NCBI RefSeq assembly: GCF_004310285.1 | Contig: NZ_SISF01000032.1 | Span: 248,001 to 312,000, forward strand | DNA length: 64,000 bases | Reading direction: 5' to 3' | DNA from: Agrobacterium cavarae | Lineage (GTDB): Bacteria; Pseudomonadota; Alphaproteobacteria; Rhizobiales; Rhizobiaceae | Shown here: one piece after another, positions 53,112-62,693 of the stretch | How positions within the stretch are numbered: position 1 is the first letter of the stretch | Layout: the number at the start of each line of letters is the position of its first letter | Made by a program: the position numbers and the translations under genes | Notes under the pieces: model-generated | Told to the model about the DNA's origin: nothing | What the model saw: only the letters and a program-made list of their open reading frames with translations | Database searches by the model: none

Positions 53112-54125
53112 TCACCGCTGGCGCATCAGCGAACGCTGTACCAACATGGCGATGATGATGATCGCACCCTGGATGGCACCGATCAGATACTCGCTGATGA
53201 AGTTGGAGAGCAGCATGATGTTGCCGACGAGTTCGAGAATGAAAGCGCCGCAAATGGTGCCCCATACGCGCCCTGCCCCGCCCTTCAGCGCCGTGCCACC
53301 AACGACGACGGCCGTGATTGCCTGCAATTCCCACATCATGCCCGTCGTGGCGGATGTGGAGCCAAGGCGTGGTACGTAGAGAAGAACGGCGATAGCAACG
53401 CAAAGTCCCTGGATGACGAAGGCGATGGTGCGGACGCGGTTGACGGCGACGCCCGAATATTTGGCAACGTCGCGGTTCGATCCGACTGCGGTCACATGCC
53501 GGCCATAGCGCGTGCGATAGAGGATGAAAGCCGCAATGGCCGTCACCGCAAGGATGACGATAATCGGAACGGGAATGCCGAAGATCGTACCGAAATAGGC
53601 AGGTCGGTACATGCTCTGCAACTGTGGTTCGCGCAGCGTGATCGCGCCGCCTTGGGACAGCCATGTCGTCAGGCCGCGAAAAACGCCCATTGTGCCAAGC
53701 GTTGCGATAAAAGGCTCGATCTTGCCGACCGTTGTGATCAGGCCATTGGCGAGGCCACAGAGCGAACCGGCAATGACGGTGAACACAATCGCCGCTGTCA
53801 GCATCAGTGCGGGGTCGGTGATCGTGCCGGAATTCATTAGCAGGATCATAAGGCTTGCAACGAAGGCAACCATGGATCCAACCGAGAGATCGAGGTCTCC
53901 GGCGGAAATGACGAAGGTGGCGCCGACGGCGATGATCGCAATGAAAGCGCTACGGGTTGCGACATTCGCCAGATTGTTGATGCTGATAAAGTTCGGGTTG
54001 ACCAGCGCGCCGACGATCAAAAGCAGTAGCAGCGCAACAAAGGGCGCCACGGCGCGCAGATCCACGTCACGAAAGGATCGCGACCGGCGGACACTCTTTT
54101 CCTTGCCGTCTTCACTTACACTCAT
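53112..54125 (-). CDS. Sugar ABC transporter permease (RbsC-like, CUT2)
   Basis: Inner-membrane permease of 337 residues with eight to ten hydrophobic segments. GALVNPNFISINNLANVATRSAFIAIIAVG and the loop AVGSNRDVAKYSGVAVNRVR, which interacts with the ATPase, are typical of RbsC. The ATG at 54125 gives MSVSEDGKEKS, with GGGAGG a little far upstream. Works with the RbsA- and RbsB-like proteins beside it. Confidence 0.9.
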   Translation of the reverse strand: MSVSEDGKEKSVRRSRSFRDVDLRAVAPFVALLLLLIVGALVNPNFISINNLANVATRSAFIAIIAVGATFVISAGDLDLSVGSMVAFVASLMILLMNSGTITDPALMLTAAIVFTVIAGSLCGLANGLITTVGKIEPFIATLGTMGVFRGLTTWLSQGGAITLREPQLQSMYRPAYFGTIFGIPVPIIVILAVTAIAAFILYRTRYGRHVTAVGSNRDVAKYSGVAVNRVRTIAFVIQGLCVAIAVLLYVPRLGSTSATTGMMWELQAITAVVVGGTALKGGAGRVWGTICGAFILELVGNIMLLSNFISEYLIGAIQGAIIIIAMLVQRSLMRQR

Positions 54126-54189
54126 ACCCACAACAGACCTCCCGTCCTGCCCCTGTTGCCCGCAACGACCCCTCAATTGACAGGGTCGT

Positions 54190-55710
54190 TCAGGCGGCTG
54201 TTTTTGTTTTCAATCCGGCGGCATAGCGCATGATTTCGTGTTCGTTGATCTCGTCACCCTCGAGCATGCCGACGATCCGACCTTCGCGCATCACCGCAAC
54301 GCGGGTGCAAAGTCCGATGACTTCCTGCATTTCTGAGGAGACGACGATGATCGAATGACCGTCTCGCGCGAGCGCCGAGATGAAATGATAGATTTGCTGT
54401 TTGGTGCCGACATCGATGCCGCGTGTCGGCTCGTCGATGATGATGATCTTCGGCTCGGTCTCCATGACTTTCGCCAACAGAAGTTTCTGCTGGTTGCCAC
54501 CGGACATGCGGCCAACCATCACATTGCCGTCTCGCACACGAATGTCGAAGCGACGGCGCGCCTTTTCCAGCGCTCTCGCCTCACTGCCGGAGCTGAGATA
54601 GCCGAAGCGGCCATGCCGGTCGAGCGATTGCAAGGTGAGATTGAGACCCATTCCTGAGCCCAGCAACAGGCCCTTGGACTTCCGATCCTTGGTCATATAA
54701 GCCAGCCCCGCATCGATCGAAGCGTGCAGATCATGCGATGGCAGCGTGACACCATTGGCCTCCACCTCTCCCGCCTGGCTTGCCTTGATGCCGACAATCG
54801 CCTCCATCAACTCGGTTCGGCCGGAGCCGATCAGACCGGAGAAGCCTAGGATTTCGCCCTTGCGCAGTTCGAAACTGGCGTCCTTCACATAACCCGTGGA
54901 GAGGCCTTTGACATTAAGGACAATCTGTTCGTCGACGTCCGGCTCGCGTTTCGCCGGGTAGAGGCTCGAAAGCTCACGCCCCACCATAAGCTGGGCGATC
55001 GCCTCGCCATCCAGCATCGAGGTGGGCGCAGTCTTCACCCAATGGCCGTCGCGAAGCACGGTCACCCGGTCGGTCAGTTCCATCACCTCGTCCAGCTTGT
55101 GCGAGACGAAGACAAAACTGGTCCCCTGGTCGCGCAGCTTACGCACCTGTTTGAAGAGGTAATTCGTCTCCTCACGGGAAAGAACGGCCGTCGGCTCATC
55201 CATGAAGACGATGCGCGCTTCGCGGCTAATGGCTTTCGCTATTTCCACCATCTGTTTTTCCGCGATGGAGAGGCTCGAAATCATCGCGTCTTCATCGACA
55301 TGACAGTTGAGGAGATCGAGAATGCGCCGCGTCTCCGCCCGCATGAACTTTCGGTCGAGCACGCCGAAGCGAGTCACCTCGCGACCGAGGAAGATGCTTT
55401 CGGCCACGGTCAGGTGGTCTGCGAGGTTGAATTCCTGGTGAATGATGACGATGCCGAGCGCCTCTGCGGCGCCGTTCGGCGGCAGCCTCACAGGCTGCCC
55501 GTCCAGAAGGATTTCGCCGGAGCTTGGCTGCTCGAAGCCGGAGAGAACCTTGACCAGTGTCGATTTACCGGCGCCGTTCTCACCCATCAATGCGTGGATC
55601 TCGCCTGCCTTCAGCTCGAAATTGACGCTGAAGAGGACCTGAACTCCATTGAACGATTTTGAAACCCGGCGCGCGCATAGCACAGCATTGCCGTTCTCGA
55701 CGGTTTCCAT
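54190..55710 (-). CDS. Sugar ABC transporter double ATPase (RbsA-like, CUT2)
   Basis: A 506-residue ATPase made of two fused ABC domains. The first has Walker A GENGAGKST (about 50-58), signature LSIAEKQM and Walker B RIVFMDEPTAVL. The second has Walker A-like GLIGSGRTE (degenerate, as usual for this class), signature MSGGNQQK and IIIIDEPTRGID. GGAGGAG before the ATG at 55710. First gene of the operon, divergent from the LacI gene; the operators in between indicate LacI control. Confidence 0.92.
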   Translation of the reverse strand: METVENGNAVLCARRVSKSFNGVQVLFSVNFELKAGEIHALMGENGAGKSTLVKVLSGFEQPSSGEILLDGQPVRLPPNGAAEALGIVIIHQEFNLADHLTVAESIFLGREVTRFGVLDRKFMRAETRRILDLLNCHVDEDAMISSLSIAEKQMVEIAKAISREARIVFMDEPTAVLSREETNYLFKQVRKLRDQGTSFVFVSHKLDEVMELTDRVTVLRDGHWVKTAPTSMLDGEAIAQLMVGRELSSLYPAKREPDVDEQIVLNVKGLSTGYVKDASFELRKGEILGFSGLIGSGRTELMEAIVGIKASQAGEVEANGVTLPSHDLHASIDAGLAYMTKDRKSKGLLLGSGMGLNLTLQSLDRHGRFGYLSSGSEARALEKARRRFDIRVRDGNVMVGRMSGGNQQKLLLAKVMETEPKIIIIDEPTRGIDVGTKQQIYHFISALARDGHSIIVVSSEMQEVIGLCTRVAVMREGRIVGMLEGDEINEHEIMRYAAGLKTKTAA

Positions 55711-55747
55711 CCCACTCCTCCATGCGGCTCCCATTCCGCAAGGCTGG

Positions 55748-55782
55748 TGTAAACCTTTACATAATCGATGTAAAGGTTTACA
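55748..55782. promoter_or_regulatory. Double LacI-type operator between divergent rbsA-like and lacI-like genes
   Basis: TGTAAACCTTTACA at 55748-55761 and TGTAAAGGTTTACA at 55769-55782 are each palindromes (TGTAAA-NN-TTTACA); together they form a 15-bp inverted repeat with a 5-base spacer. The centres are 21 bp apart, two helical turns, so two dimers could bind side by side. LacI-family operators are of this size and the site lies exactly between the regulator and its likely target. Confidence 0.75.
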
Positions 55783-55872
55783 TTCGCAGTTGTTATACAG
55801 ATGTGATCAATCCATTTGACGCAACGCGCGGCGTGTGTAGTGTCCGGTCGCAGATAGACCCGAGGCTTATCT

Positions 55873-56916
55873 TTGTCCAATTCGCCACCAGCCACGATAG
55901 AAGATGTAGCCCGTATGGCGGAGGTATCGATTGCCACCGTATCGCGCGCCATCCACAACCCTGAAAAGGTTGCCAATTCTACTCGGTTGAAGGTCAATCA
56001 AGCCATTGCCGTCACTGGCTACACCACCAATGCGGTGGCGCGTAGCCTGAGACTCGGCCGTTCCAACATGATTCTTGTGGTGGCACCCGATATCGGCGAC
56101 CCCAACTTTTCCAATATCCTCATCGGTTTGGAGAATGAGGCACGGGCGCACGGCTATGGCATATTGATCGGCCACACCCAGAACGATGCCCAACGCGGTC
56201 TGGAATATCTGAAATTCCTCAACGCCAACCAGACGGCCGGACTCATCCTTTTTACCGGGATATTGCCCTTCGGCCACCAGGCCATGACGGCGCGTCTTCC
56301 GCCAAGCGTCGGCGTTTTCGAGCCGATCTTCAATGGCGGCATTCCCTATGTCGGCGTCAACGATGCCGCCGGCGCTCGAAAAGTCGTGGATATGCTGATT
56401 GCCGAGGGCCACGAGCACATCGCCTTCATTGGCGATTCCAGAGTCCGCCTTGCCTATATGCGCAGACGCGCAGGGTTTGACGAAGGGATGGACGCGGCTG
56501 GACTTCCCAAAAGTAGCCGCATGATTCTGGAAGGTGATGGGACACTGGAAAGCGGCAGGCTGGCGGTGGAGCAGCTGTTCATGCGCGACAGGTTGCCGAC
56601 GGCCTTCATGTGCGTCAACGACCAGACAGCGATTGGCGTCATGATCGGCCTCTCAGCCCGCGGCTATGATGTGCCGGACGATTTTTCGGTCACCGGCTTT
56701 GACGATATTCCGCAAGCCGTCTTCATGTCGCCGCCGCTCACAACCATTCGCCAGCCTCGCAGCGCCATTGGCAAACATGCAATGGCGCTTCTGTTGCAGC
56801 TTCTCAACAATGAAGAGCCGACCCAACAGGAAGTGTTGCTGACACCCGATCTGGTGGTGAGAAACTCCGTCGCAGCACCTTCACGGCGCAGCCACAAGTC
56901 GCGCGATAAAAGCTAG
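55873..56916 (+). CDS. LacI-family transcriptional regulator
   Basis: A 347-residue repressor. The N-terminal helix-turn-helix has TIEDVARMAEVSIATVSRAIHNPEKV and the hinge segment GYTTNAVARSLR. The periplasmic-binding-like effector domain contains ILVVAPDIGDPNFSNILIGLENEA, GVNDAAGARKVVDMLIAEGHEHIAFIGD and FMCVNDQTAIGVM. The start is TTG, the only codon that keeps the complete DNA-binding domain. It is divergent from the ribose-type importer, whose sugar is the likely inducer, and the double palindrome in the gap is its likely operator. Confidence 0.92.
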   Translation: MSNSPPATIEDVARMAEVSIATVSRAIHNPEKVANSTRLKVNQAIAVTGYTTNAVARSLRLGRSNMILVVAPDIGDPNFSNILIGLENEARAHGYGILIGHTQNDAQRGLEYLKFLNANQTAGLILFTGILPFGHQAMTARLPPSVGVFEPIFNGGIPYVGVNDAAGARKVVDMLIAEGHEHIAFIGDSRVRLAYMRRRAGFDEGMDAAGLPKSSRMILEGDGTLESGRLAVEQLFMRDRLPTAFMCVNDQTAIGVMIGLSARGYDVPDDFSVTGFDDIPQAVFMSPPLTTIRQPRSAIGKHAMALLLQLLNNEEPTQQEVLLTPDLVVRNSVAAPSRRSHKSRDKS

Positions 56917-56944
56917 ACGTGGTTGGCGGGTCGCCAGACGCTCT

Positions 56945-57214
56945 TTAGTACGTGTCGCGGCGTGCGGCTTCTTCGGTCTGGGATTGCGCCCAGAGCTGCG
57001 CCTGGACCGCGTTCTGGAATTCCATGACCTCGTGGCGCATGGCTGTGTCGTCGTAGCCGAGTTCCGTCAGATGCGCAGCAAGCGCGCGGCACTCATCCCG
57101 CCAGAACCGATTGGCCTGATCCCCTTGGAGGGTCTCCAGCATGTCGACGCAACGCTGAATGTCGCGGATGCGATTTTTGACGGGAAACGCAATTACTTCG
57201 GAACGCTTGGACAC
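56945..57214 (-). CDS. DUF6074 family protein
   Basis: An 89-residue soluble protein. The N-terminus KRSEVIAFPVKNRIRDIQRCVDMLETLQG is shared by a family of small rhizobial proteins (DUF6074) of unknown function, and the later FWRDECRALAAHLTELGYDD segment supports this. The start is GTG with CAGGTG upstream. The gene is convergent with the LacI gene. Confidence 0.72.
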   Translation of the reverse strand: MSKRSEVIAFPVKNRIRDIQRCVDMLETLQGDQANRFWRDECRALAAHLTELGYDDTAMRHEVMEFQNAVQAQLWAQSQTEEAARRDTY

Positions 57215-57556
57215 ACGTACACCTGACAGCTTGAGAATCGGTTCCCAAGTTTTACGGGCTACATAGTTAACGAAGTCTGCAGAGGCGAAGCGGAACCGGT
57301 TATCGGCAACTCGACGCCGAATTTTGCGTAGGATTCCCGCAACGGCCTATCGCTCGATGGCGCAGTCTCTGATTCGAAAATATCCTTGTTGAGTAGATTT
57401 TTACCTTGAAACCTTACCTGAATTTCATGTTCGGCGGGGTATTTGAGCCTATTACTTGGTTGAAACGACGCCAATTTGCCCATATATTTTATGGAAAAAG
57501 AACCGATGAAAAATTGTATCCCACAGATCGGGATAGCATCAGGCGAGGAGAGAGAC
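57215..57556. other. exoX upstream region
   Basis: 342 bases without a supported gene; reverse-strand frames here overlap the exoX start and were rejected. It becomes AT-richer towards exoX and should contain its promoter. No clear operator recognised. Confidence 0.4.
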
Positions 57557-57847
57557 ATGTACGCGCCCCGCGTTTTCGTCAGCATGATCTGCGCCTTGCT
57601 GGTGTTCGCAGTGGCGACCTATTGGATCCATGGCTCCTTCTACACGACGTTTATACAGACGGCCATCTCGCTTGTCGTCATTCAGATCTGCTACTTCATC
57701 GGTGTCGTCTTCATGGTATCGCGCGAGAAGAAGCGCATGCGCAAGACACTGGAATTTCAGAAGGATCGACCTGCTTCAGCCGACCAGGCAGGCCCGGAAG
57801 CCATCCCGGCCGTCAGTCGTCATCGCCCGACGCTGAAGGATATCTGA
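57557..57847 (+). CDS. exoX: Exopolysaccharide production repressor (ExoX/SyrA family)
   Basis: A 96-residue inner-membrane protein that in rhizobia lowers succinoglycan production after transcription, probably by interfering with the ExoY priming transferase. MYAPRVFVSMICALLVFAV followed by a second helix (TAISLVVIQICYFIGVVFMV) fits the ExoX/SyrA family: two membrane helices and a short basic tail. GAGGAGAGAGAC just before the ATG makes it the likely start, not the in-frame codons upstream. It begins the exo cluster, yet exoY, its expected partner, is absent from the window. Confidence 0.85.
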   Translation: MYAPRVFVSMICALLVFAVATYWIHGSFYTTFIQTAISLVVIQICYFIGVVFMVSREKKRMRKTLEFQKDRPASADQAGPEAIPAVSRHRPTLKDI

Positions 57848-57973
57848 CCGCGCTGACCTCCTGAAGCGCTTTGAATATATTTCGCAGGTGCGAAATAGCA
57901 CTTCCCTCTCCTCATCCCTGACATGTTTTCTCTCCAGTAATCGTATCGAATGCTGAAGAACGGGAGCGAAGTC

Positions 57974-58963
57974 ATGGGCTCACAATCCATCTGCGTCATC
58001 ATAGCGGCTAAAAACGCGTCATCGACGATCGCCGAGGCGATCCGATCAGCGCTGGTTGAGCCGGAAGTCTCGGAGGTCGTCGTCATCGATGATGCATCCA
58101 CCGACGACACGTTCCAGGTTGCGAAGCAATGCGATGATGGAACGGGACGGCTGATGGTCGAGCGCTTCGACGTCAATCGCGGCCCGTCCGCCGCGCGCAA
58201 TCATGCGATCGGCATTTCCTCTGCGCCGCTGATCAGCATTCTGGATGCTGACGATTTCTTCTTCAAAGGGCGCTTTGCCGCAATGATAGTGGAGGACGAC
58301 TGGGATCTGGTGGCGGACAATATTGCCTTCATTCAGCAAGGGTCACCTTCGGCCACCAATATCGTTCCCCGTCGCTTCGCTCCCCAACATCACTTCCTGA
58401 CGCTCACGGAATTCGTGACGGGAAATATTTCCACGAGGGGTATCGAGCGCGGTGAAACCGGCTTTCTGAAACCCGTCATCCGCCGATCGTTTCTCGACCG
58501 GCACCAGCTTCGCTATGACGAAGCTCTGCGGCTTGGTGAGGATTACGAACTCTACGTTCGGGCACTTGCCTCAGGCGCACGATACAAGGTCATCTGCAAT
58601 TGCGGTTACGGTGCCATCGTGCGCGGCAATTCCTTGAGCGGACGACACAGCACGCAGGATCTGAGGCTGCTCTACGAGGCCGATCGCAACATCCTCGCCG
58701 ACTACGCTCTCTCTGCGGAAGAACAATCGGTGCTGAAGGAGCATGAGCGGCACATTCGGGAGAAGTTCGAATTGCGGGATTTCCTCGACGCCAAGTCACA
58801 GCGTGGCTTGGGTGGCGCCATGGTTCATGCATTGCGACGCCTTCCCGCCGTTCCTGCCATCACCAACGGGATTTGGCACGACAAGACAGCCCGCTTGCGC
58901 AAGAAGCCCACTCAGCCCGCCGATATCCGTTATCTCCTGAAAGGAACGCCGCTGTCTTCCTGA
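57974..58963 (+). CDS. exoU: Succinoglycan glucosyltransferase ExoU
   Basis: Family 2 glycosyltransferase that adds a late glucose (the sixth sugar) to the lipid-linked succinoglycan octasaccharide unit. The 329 residues have the GT-A motif ICVIIAAKNASSTIAEAI, then EVVVIDDASTDDT, NRGPSAARNHAIG and the DAD-like ILDADD. Good overall resemblance to ExoU from memory; identity with ExoW-type enzymes is lower. The ATG at 57974 has GGGAGCGAAG. It is convergent with exoV, as in other Agrobacterium-type exo clusters. Confidence 0.82.
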   Translation: MGSQSICVIIAAKNASSTIAEAIRSALVEPEVSEVVVIDDASTDDTFQVAKQCDDGTGRLMVERFDVNRGPSAARNHAIGISSAPLISILDADDFFFKGRFAAMIVEDDWDLVADNIAFIQQGSPSATNIVPRRFAPQHHFLTLTEFVTGNISTRGIERGETGFLKPVIRRSFLDRHQLRYDEALRLGEDYELYVRALASGARYKVICNCGYGAIVRGNSLSGRHSTQDLRLLYEADRNILADYALSAEEQSVLKEHERHIREKFELRDFLDAKSQRGLGGAMVHALRRLPAVPAITNGIWHDKTARLRKKPTQPADIRYLLKGTPLSS

Positions 58964-58986
58964 AGGAAAAAGCGGCGTGTTTTGTT

Positions 58987-59940
58987 TCAGAAGTAGTCGC
59001 GCTTGACCGTTTCCAGAACCGCCTGAAAGCGCTCCTTACGTTCTTCCAGCCGTCCGTCTGGGCTCAATCTTGGTTCCGCACGGCTTGCCTGCCATAGCGC
59101 CAGAATCGACGGAGCGGCGAGAACCTGCTTTGCGAGTTTGCGCAGCGGGCGTTGGGTCTCGGCACGGACAAGCACATCGCCATCGTCATGTGGCGCTGCA
59201 GAGGTGTGTTCGACGATGACCGGCGGGGGCGGAGGCGGAAAGCTCATGCCCCAGAACTTCGAACCCTTCTTTGCAGCTTCTGCGCGTGTGGAGACGGGAA
59301 TGTAACGAGGCTCGTAGGTGACGCCGACACTTCCTGCCCAGTCACTCCACTTGAAGCTGTTGATCGATTGCGAGGTGCTGACCGCGACCCAGGGAACCCG
59401 AAACGCATCGGCAAGGATCGCGCCATGCATGGATTCGGCCACGATCATTTCTGACTGGGCAATCTGCTTGATGACGGATTTCGCCTCTCCTCTCGGATCG
59501 AGATAGGTGAGACCAGCCGGTTCGCACACAGTGTCCCACATGCCGAACTCCGCCGATTCCCAATGGGGAACGAAGGTCTTTTTATAGATCTTCTGCAGGT
59601 TCTGGAACTCCGGCATCTCCGTCACCATCACGGCGGGATCGACGATGCCCTTCTCGGGCGCCAGTCCAAGCTTGGCAGCGGTCATTTCACCGCGCACGCA
59701 ACGGATATCCCAAAGATCGGGGTTCGATGTATCGGGCACGGCACCATAGCCATATCCGCTGCCGATCACCAGCTTGCGCTGGCCGGGAGGGAAGAGCACA
59801 TCGTTGAGAACGGTGCCGACGCCGACAAGCAGAACATCCGGATGAACATCGCGAAGCCCCGGCAGCAGAAAATCCCAGAGCCAGAGATTGAGGTCGTCGC
59901 CGAAATTCCCGTGATGGGATTCCCAATGGTAAGGTTTCAT
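58987..59940 (-). CDS. exoV: Succinoglycan pyruvyl transferase ExoV
   Basis: Adds the pyruvate ketal to the terminal sugar of the succinoglycan repeat unit from phosphoenolpyruvate. The 317-residue protein belongs to the polysaccharide pyruvyl transferase family: WESHHGNFGDDLNLWLWDFLLPGL at the N-terminus, IGSGYGYG, and the SMHGAILADAFRVPWVAV motif. The C-terminus contains a run of prolines (about residue 245). The ATG at 59940 has AGGAGAAATCC upstream. Follows exoW on the same strand. Confidence 0.88.
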   Translation of the reverse strand: MKPYHWESHHGNFGDDLNLWLWDFLLPGLRDVHPDVLLVGVGTVLNDVLFPPGQRKLVIGSGYGYGAVPDTSNPDLWDIRCVRGEMTAAKLGLAPEKGIVDPAVMVTEMPEFQNLQKIYKKTFVPHWESAEFGMWDTVCEPAGLTYLDPRGEAKSVIKQIAQSEMIVAESMHGAILADAFRVPWVAVSTSQSINSFKWSDWAGSVGVTYEPRYIPVSTRAEAAKKGSKFWGMSFPPPPPPVIVEHTSAAPHDDGDVLVRAETQRPLRKLAKQVLAAPSILALWQASRAEPRLSPDGRLEERKERFQAVLETVKRDYF

Positions 59941-59992
59941 GGATTTCTCCTGAGTGAAAAAAGGGCCTGAAAGAAAGCCGCGAAAGAGACGA

Positions 59993-60958
59993 TCACTTCG
60001 AGCGGACGATCTTGCCGGCCCCAAGTTCGAAGGCTGCACGCAAGATCGCAGGATCACGCATCATCCATTTGAACAGAAGGCCAAGCTCCGGCGCCTTGCG
60101 ACGCTTCAGCTTGCCGGCCTGGCTCCAGAGTGCCTGTCTGCGCGCCGTATTCTTGTAGGACGCGATGGAAGCCACATCGGCGGGACGTTTGGAAAAACGA
60201 CTTTGCAAGGTGTCGAGTGCGACCCAGGTGTTGAACTGCTGGCGCAGAAATTCCGGCGAGGTGTTGTCGATGCTGTGGAAGATGTTCACACCCATGCCGC
60301 GTGCCGCACCCGCGTCGTCACATAGAAGGGTGCGCCTGGATGCAAGAATGCAGTCGCAGAAAAAGAGCACGTCCTCTGCCGCCAGCCGAAGCGCGGGATC
60401 GAAACGGATCTTTTCAAACAGCGGCCTGCCGATGACCATGCAGGAAAGATGGAGGAAGCTCCAGTTGCGCAGCATGACGCTGGCGAGATCCGGCAGCTCG
60501 ATGACACGCGGTGATTCGCTCAGACGGGCGGCACCCTCGTTCTTTTCCAGCTCCGACATGGCGAAGTGATAATAGAACTCATCGCTTGCCTGCATGGACG
60601 CCCAGTAGCATTCGCCTTCGAACCGATCGAGGCTGAGCTCTGCATTTTTTAGGTGCTCCGGCGTCCAGATATCGTCCGAATCAAGAAAGGCCACATAGCG
60701 TGTTTCGGCCGGCACATGATCGAGCCCGGTATTGCGCGCACCACCTGGACCGGCATTCGCCTGCTTGACCACCTTGATGCGGTTTTTCTGCTCTTCAGCC
60801 AGCTCCGCTAGTTCATTTTCAATGGGATACGGCGATTCGTCGTCGACAATGACGAGATCGAAATCCTGGCATGCTTGAGAAAAAACCGATGCGAGCGCTC
60901 GACCGAGTATGCCATGCTTCTTCTGGTAGTAAGGAATAACGACTGTAAATTTCGCCAT
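59993..60958 (-). CDS. exoW: Succinoglycan glucosyltransferase ExoW
   Basis: Family 2 glycosyltransferase that adds the seventh sugar of the octasaccharide. The 321 residues carry FTVVIPYYQKKHGILGRALASVF, LVIVDDESPYP, NAGPGGARNTGLD and the metal-binding LDSDDIW (DXD). AAGGGGCGAAAC precedes the ATG. It probably forms an operon with exoV, 52 bases downstream, and is divergent from exoT. Confidence 0.87.
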   Translation of the reverse strand: MAKFTVVIPYYQKKHGILGRALASVFSQACQDFDLVIVDDESPYPIENELAELAEEQKNRIKVVKQANAGPGGARNTGLDHVPAETRYVAFLDSDDIWTPEHLKNAELSLDRFEGECYWASMQASDEFYYHFAMSELEKNEGAARLSESPRVIELPDLASVMLRNWSFLHLSCMVIGRPLFEKIRFDPALRLAAEDVLFFCDCILASRRTLLCDDAGAARGMGVNIFHSIDNTSPEFLRQQFNTWVALDTLQSRFSKRPADVASIASYKNTARRQALWSQAGKLKRRKAPELGLLFKWMMRDPAILRAAFELGAGKIVRSK

Positions 60959-61078
60959 TGTTTCGCCCCTTGTTTCATCAAGAAGTGTCGGGCCCGCCGT
61001 AGACTTACGGCCCCGATGAGTGGCAACCCTCCCGCCGGCTCCACGATTTTTGCCGGCCTCCAGACACAGGATGGACCC

Positions 61079-62563
61079 ATGCCTCCAGCCCCAAGCGTCA
61101 AAACCATCACGGCCAATGTCGGCTGGAGCGTGCTCTCAAAGACAGGCACATTCGGGCTTAAATTTGTCACAGTCCCGATTCTTGCACGTTTGCTGACACC
61201 GGAAGAATTCGGCGTTGTCGCTGTCGGGCTCACAGTCGTGCAGTTTTTGACGATGATTGCAGGCGCTGGTCTGACCTCCGCTCTGATTGTGGAGAAGGAA
61301 GAGGATATGGATACGATCCATACCGTCTTCTGGGCCAATCTGGCAATTTCCTGCACCATGGCCGCCATCCTCTACTTCGGCGCGGAGTTCTTCGGTGGCC
61401 TCTTGGGTGCCGTGGAAAGCGCCTATCTGCTGCGCATCATGGCCTTTCTCATTCCGCTGCAACTGGCAGGCGATGTTGCCTATTCGCTTCTGGCGCGGCG
61501 GATGAATTTCAGCAAGGACGCCATCTGGAGCGTGACGTCGGAAAGTGCTGCAGCCATCCTCGCCGTCGTCTTGGCCTTTGCCGGCTTCGGCGTGTGGGCT
61601 CTGATCATCCAGCTTTTCGCCGCAGCCCTCATCCGGCTTGTCGGGCTCTATGCCGTATCGCGCTATACGCCGCGCCTCGTCATGAAGCCGAAGCGTTTGA
61701 TCCCGTTGCTCGGCTTCAGCTCCGGCCTGATGGGCTCGGAGATCGCCAACTTCGTCACCTTCCAATCGCCGATGGTGATCATTGCCCGCTATCTCGGGCT
61801 TGCCGATGCCGGCGCCTATTCCGCCTCCAATCGCTTTGCCAGCATTCCCAACCAGGTCGTGCTCTCGGCCGTTATGGGCGTTCTTTTCCCGGCCTTCAGC
61901 CGCATGATGGACGACCGGCAGCGGCGGCGCGAAGCGCTGATGTTCAGCACACAGGTCTTGACCGTCATCCTGGCACCGATGATGTTCGGCCTTTGGGCCG
62001 TTGCAGAACCGGCAATGCTGGTGATCTTCGGCCAGAACTGGGCCTATGCGTGGCCTGTGCTCGGCCTTCTTGCTCTGTCGAAAGCCATCCTCACCCCATG
62101 CAGCACCTTCATCCCCTATCTGAAGGGTGCCGGCTATGGGCGCGTGCTGTTCTGGTCCGCCACGATCCGCGCCGTCGTGACCACCGCTGCGGTCTGGGTT
62201 GCCGCTGTCTACGGGTCGCTTATCGACGCGATGATCTGGCTCTGCATCGTCAATGCAGCAACGTTGATTGCCTATTCCTGGGCCGTGTTCAAGGCGAGCG
62301 AGACCCCCTTCTTTTCGGGCCTCTATGTCAGCAGCCGGCCGATGATCTCGGCTTTCGTCATGGCTCTTGCGGTCCGCTACATTCTGCAATGGACGGGCGA
62401 CGCGCTGCCACACGCATACATGCAGGTGCTCGTCGGCGCTGTTGCTGGCGGTGTGATATACGGCGTTCTGATCCTGCTGACCGAACGCGCATTGCTGCAA
62501 AAGATCATCGGTCTCGTAAGATCGCGCAAAGACCAAGGTGCCCCTGCCCCGATCACCAGCTGA
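61079..62563 (+). CDS. exoT: Succinoglycan flippase-like exporter ExoT (Wzx family)
   Basis: A 494-residue membrane protein with about twelve to fourteen helices. It belongs to the Wzx/MATE-like polysaccharide transporters and would move the finished repeat unit or oligomer across the inner membrane. ANVGWSVLSKTGTFGLKFVTVPILARLLTPEEFG, split at helix ends, is strongly ExoT-like. The ATG at 61079 with AGGATGG upstream yields the length known for ExoT; upstream in-frame ATGs (61016 or earlier) would add non-conserved residues that overlap the exoW promoter. Confidence 0.87.
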   Translation: MPPAPSVKTITANVGWSVLSKTGTFGLKFVTVPILARLLTPEEFGVVAVGLTVVQFLTMIAGAGLTSALIVEKEEDMDTIHTVFWANLAISCTMAAILYFGAEFFGGLLGAVESAYLLRIMAFLIPLQLAGDVAYSLLARRMNFSKDAIWSVTSESAAAILAVVLAFAGFGVWALIIQLFAAALIRLVGLYAVSRYTPRLVMKPKRLIPLLGFSSGLMGSEIANFVTFQSPMVIIARYLGLADAGAYSASNRFASIPNQVVLSAVMGVLFPAFSRMMDDRQRRREALMFSTQVLTVILAPMMFGLWAVAEPAMLVIFGQNWAYAWPVLGLLALSKAILTPCSTFIPYLKGAGYGRVLFWSATIRAVVTTAAVWVAAVYGSLIDAMIWLCIVNAATLIAYSWAVFKASETPFFSGLYVSSRPMISAFVMALAVRYILQWTGDALPHAYMQVLVGAVAGGVIYGVLILLTERALLQKIIGLVRSRKDQGAPAPITS

Positions 62564-62672
62564 CGGGGGCGGCACGGGCCGTCGAAGCGATTCTGTCTTC
62601 AATACCGTGGGAGAATACGGCGAACTCCGGAGTTTATTTCGCAATGCAGCATTACAGCTCTCCTCTCCTCAG

Positions 62673-62693
62673 CCTCAGGAGACACTCCTGAGG
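62673..62693. terminator. Hairpin between exoT and exoH
   Basis: CCTCAGGAG pairs with CTCCTGAGG over a 3-base loop, 110 bases after exoT. It lacks a T tract in the forward direction, but may end exoT transcription. The rest of the 355-base gap is AT-rich from about 62700 to 62765 and probably holds the exoH promoter. Confidence 0.5.

Noticed and set aside
61136..62644. A 502-codon frame opposite exoT
   Set aside because: Antisense shadow of a GC-rich membrane protein gene; composition is rich in His, Asp and Arg and unlike a protein family.
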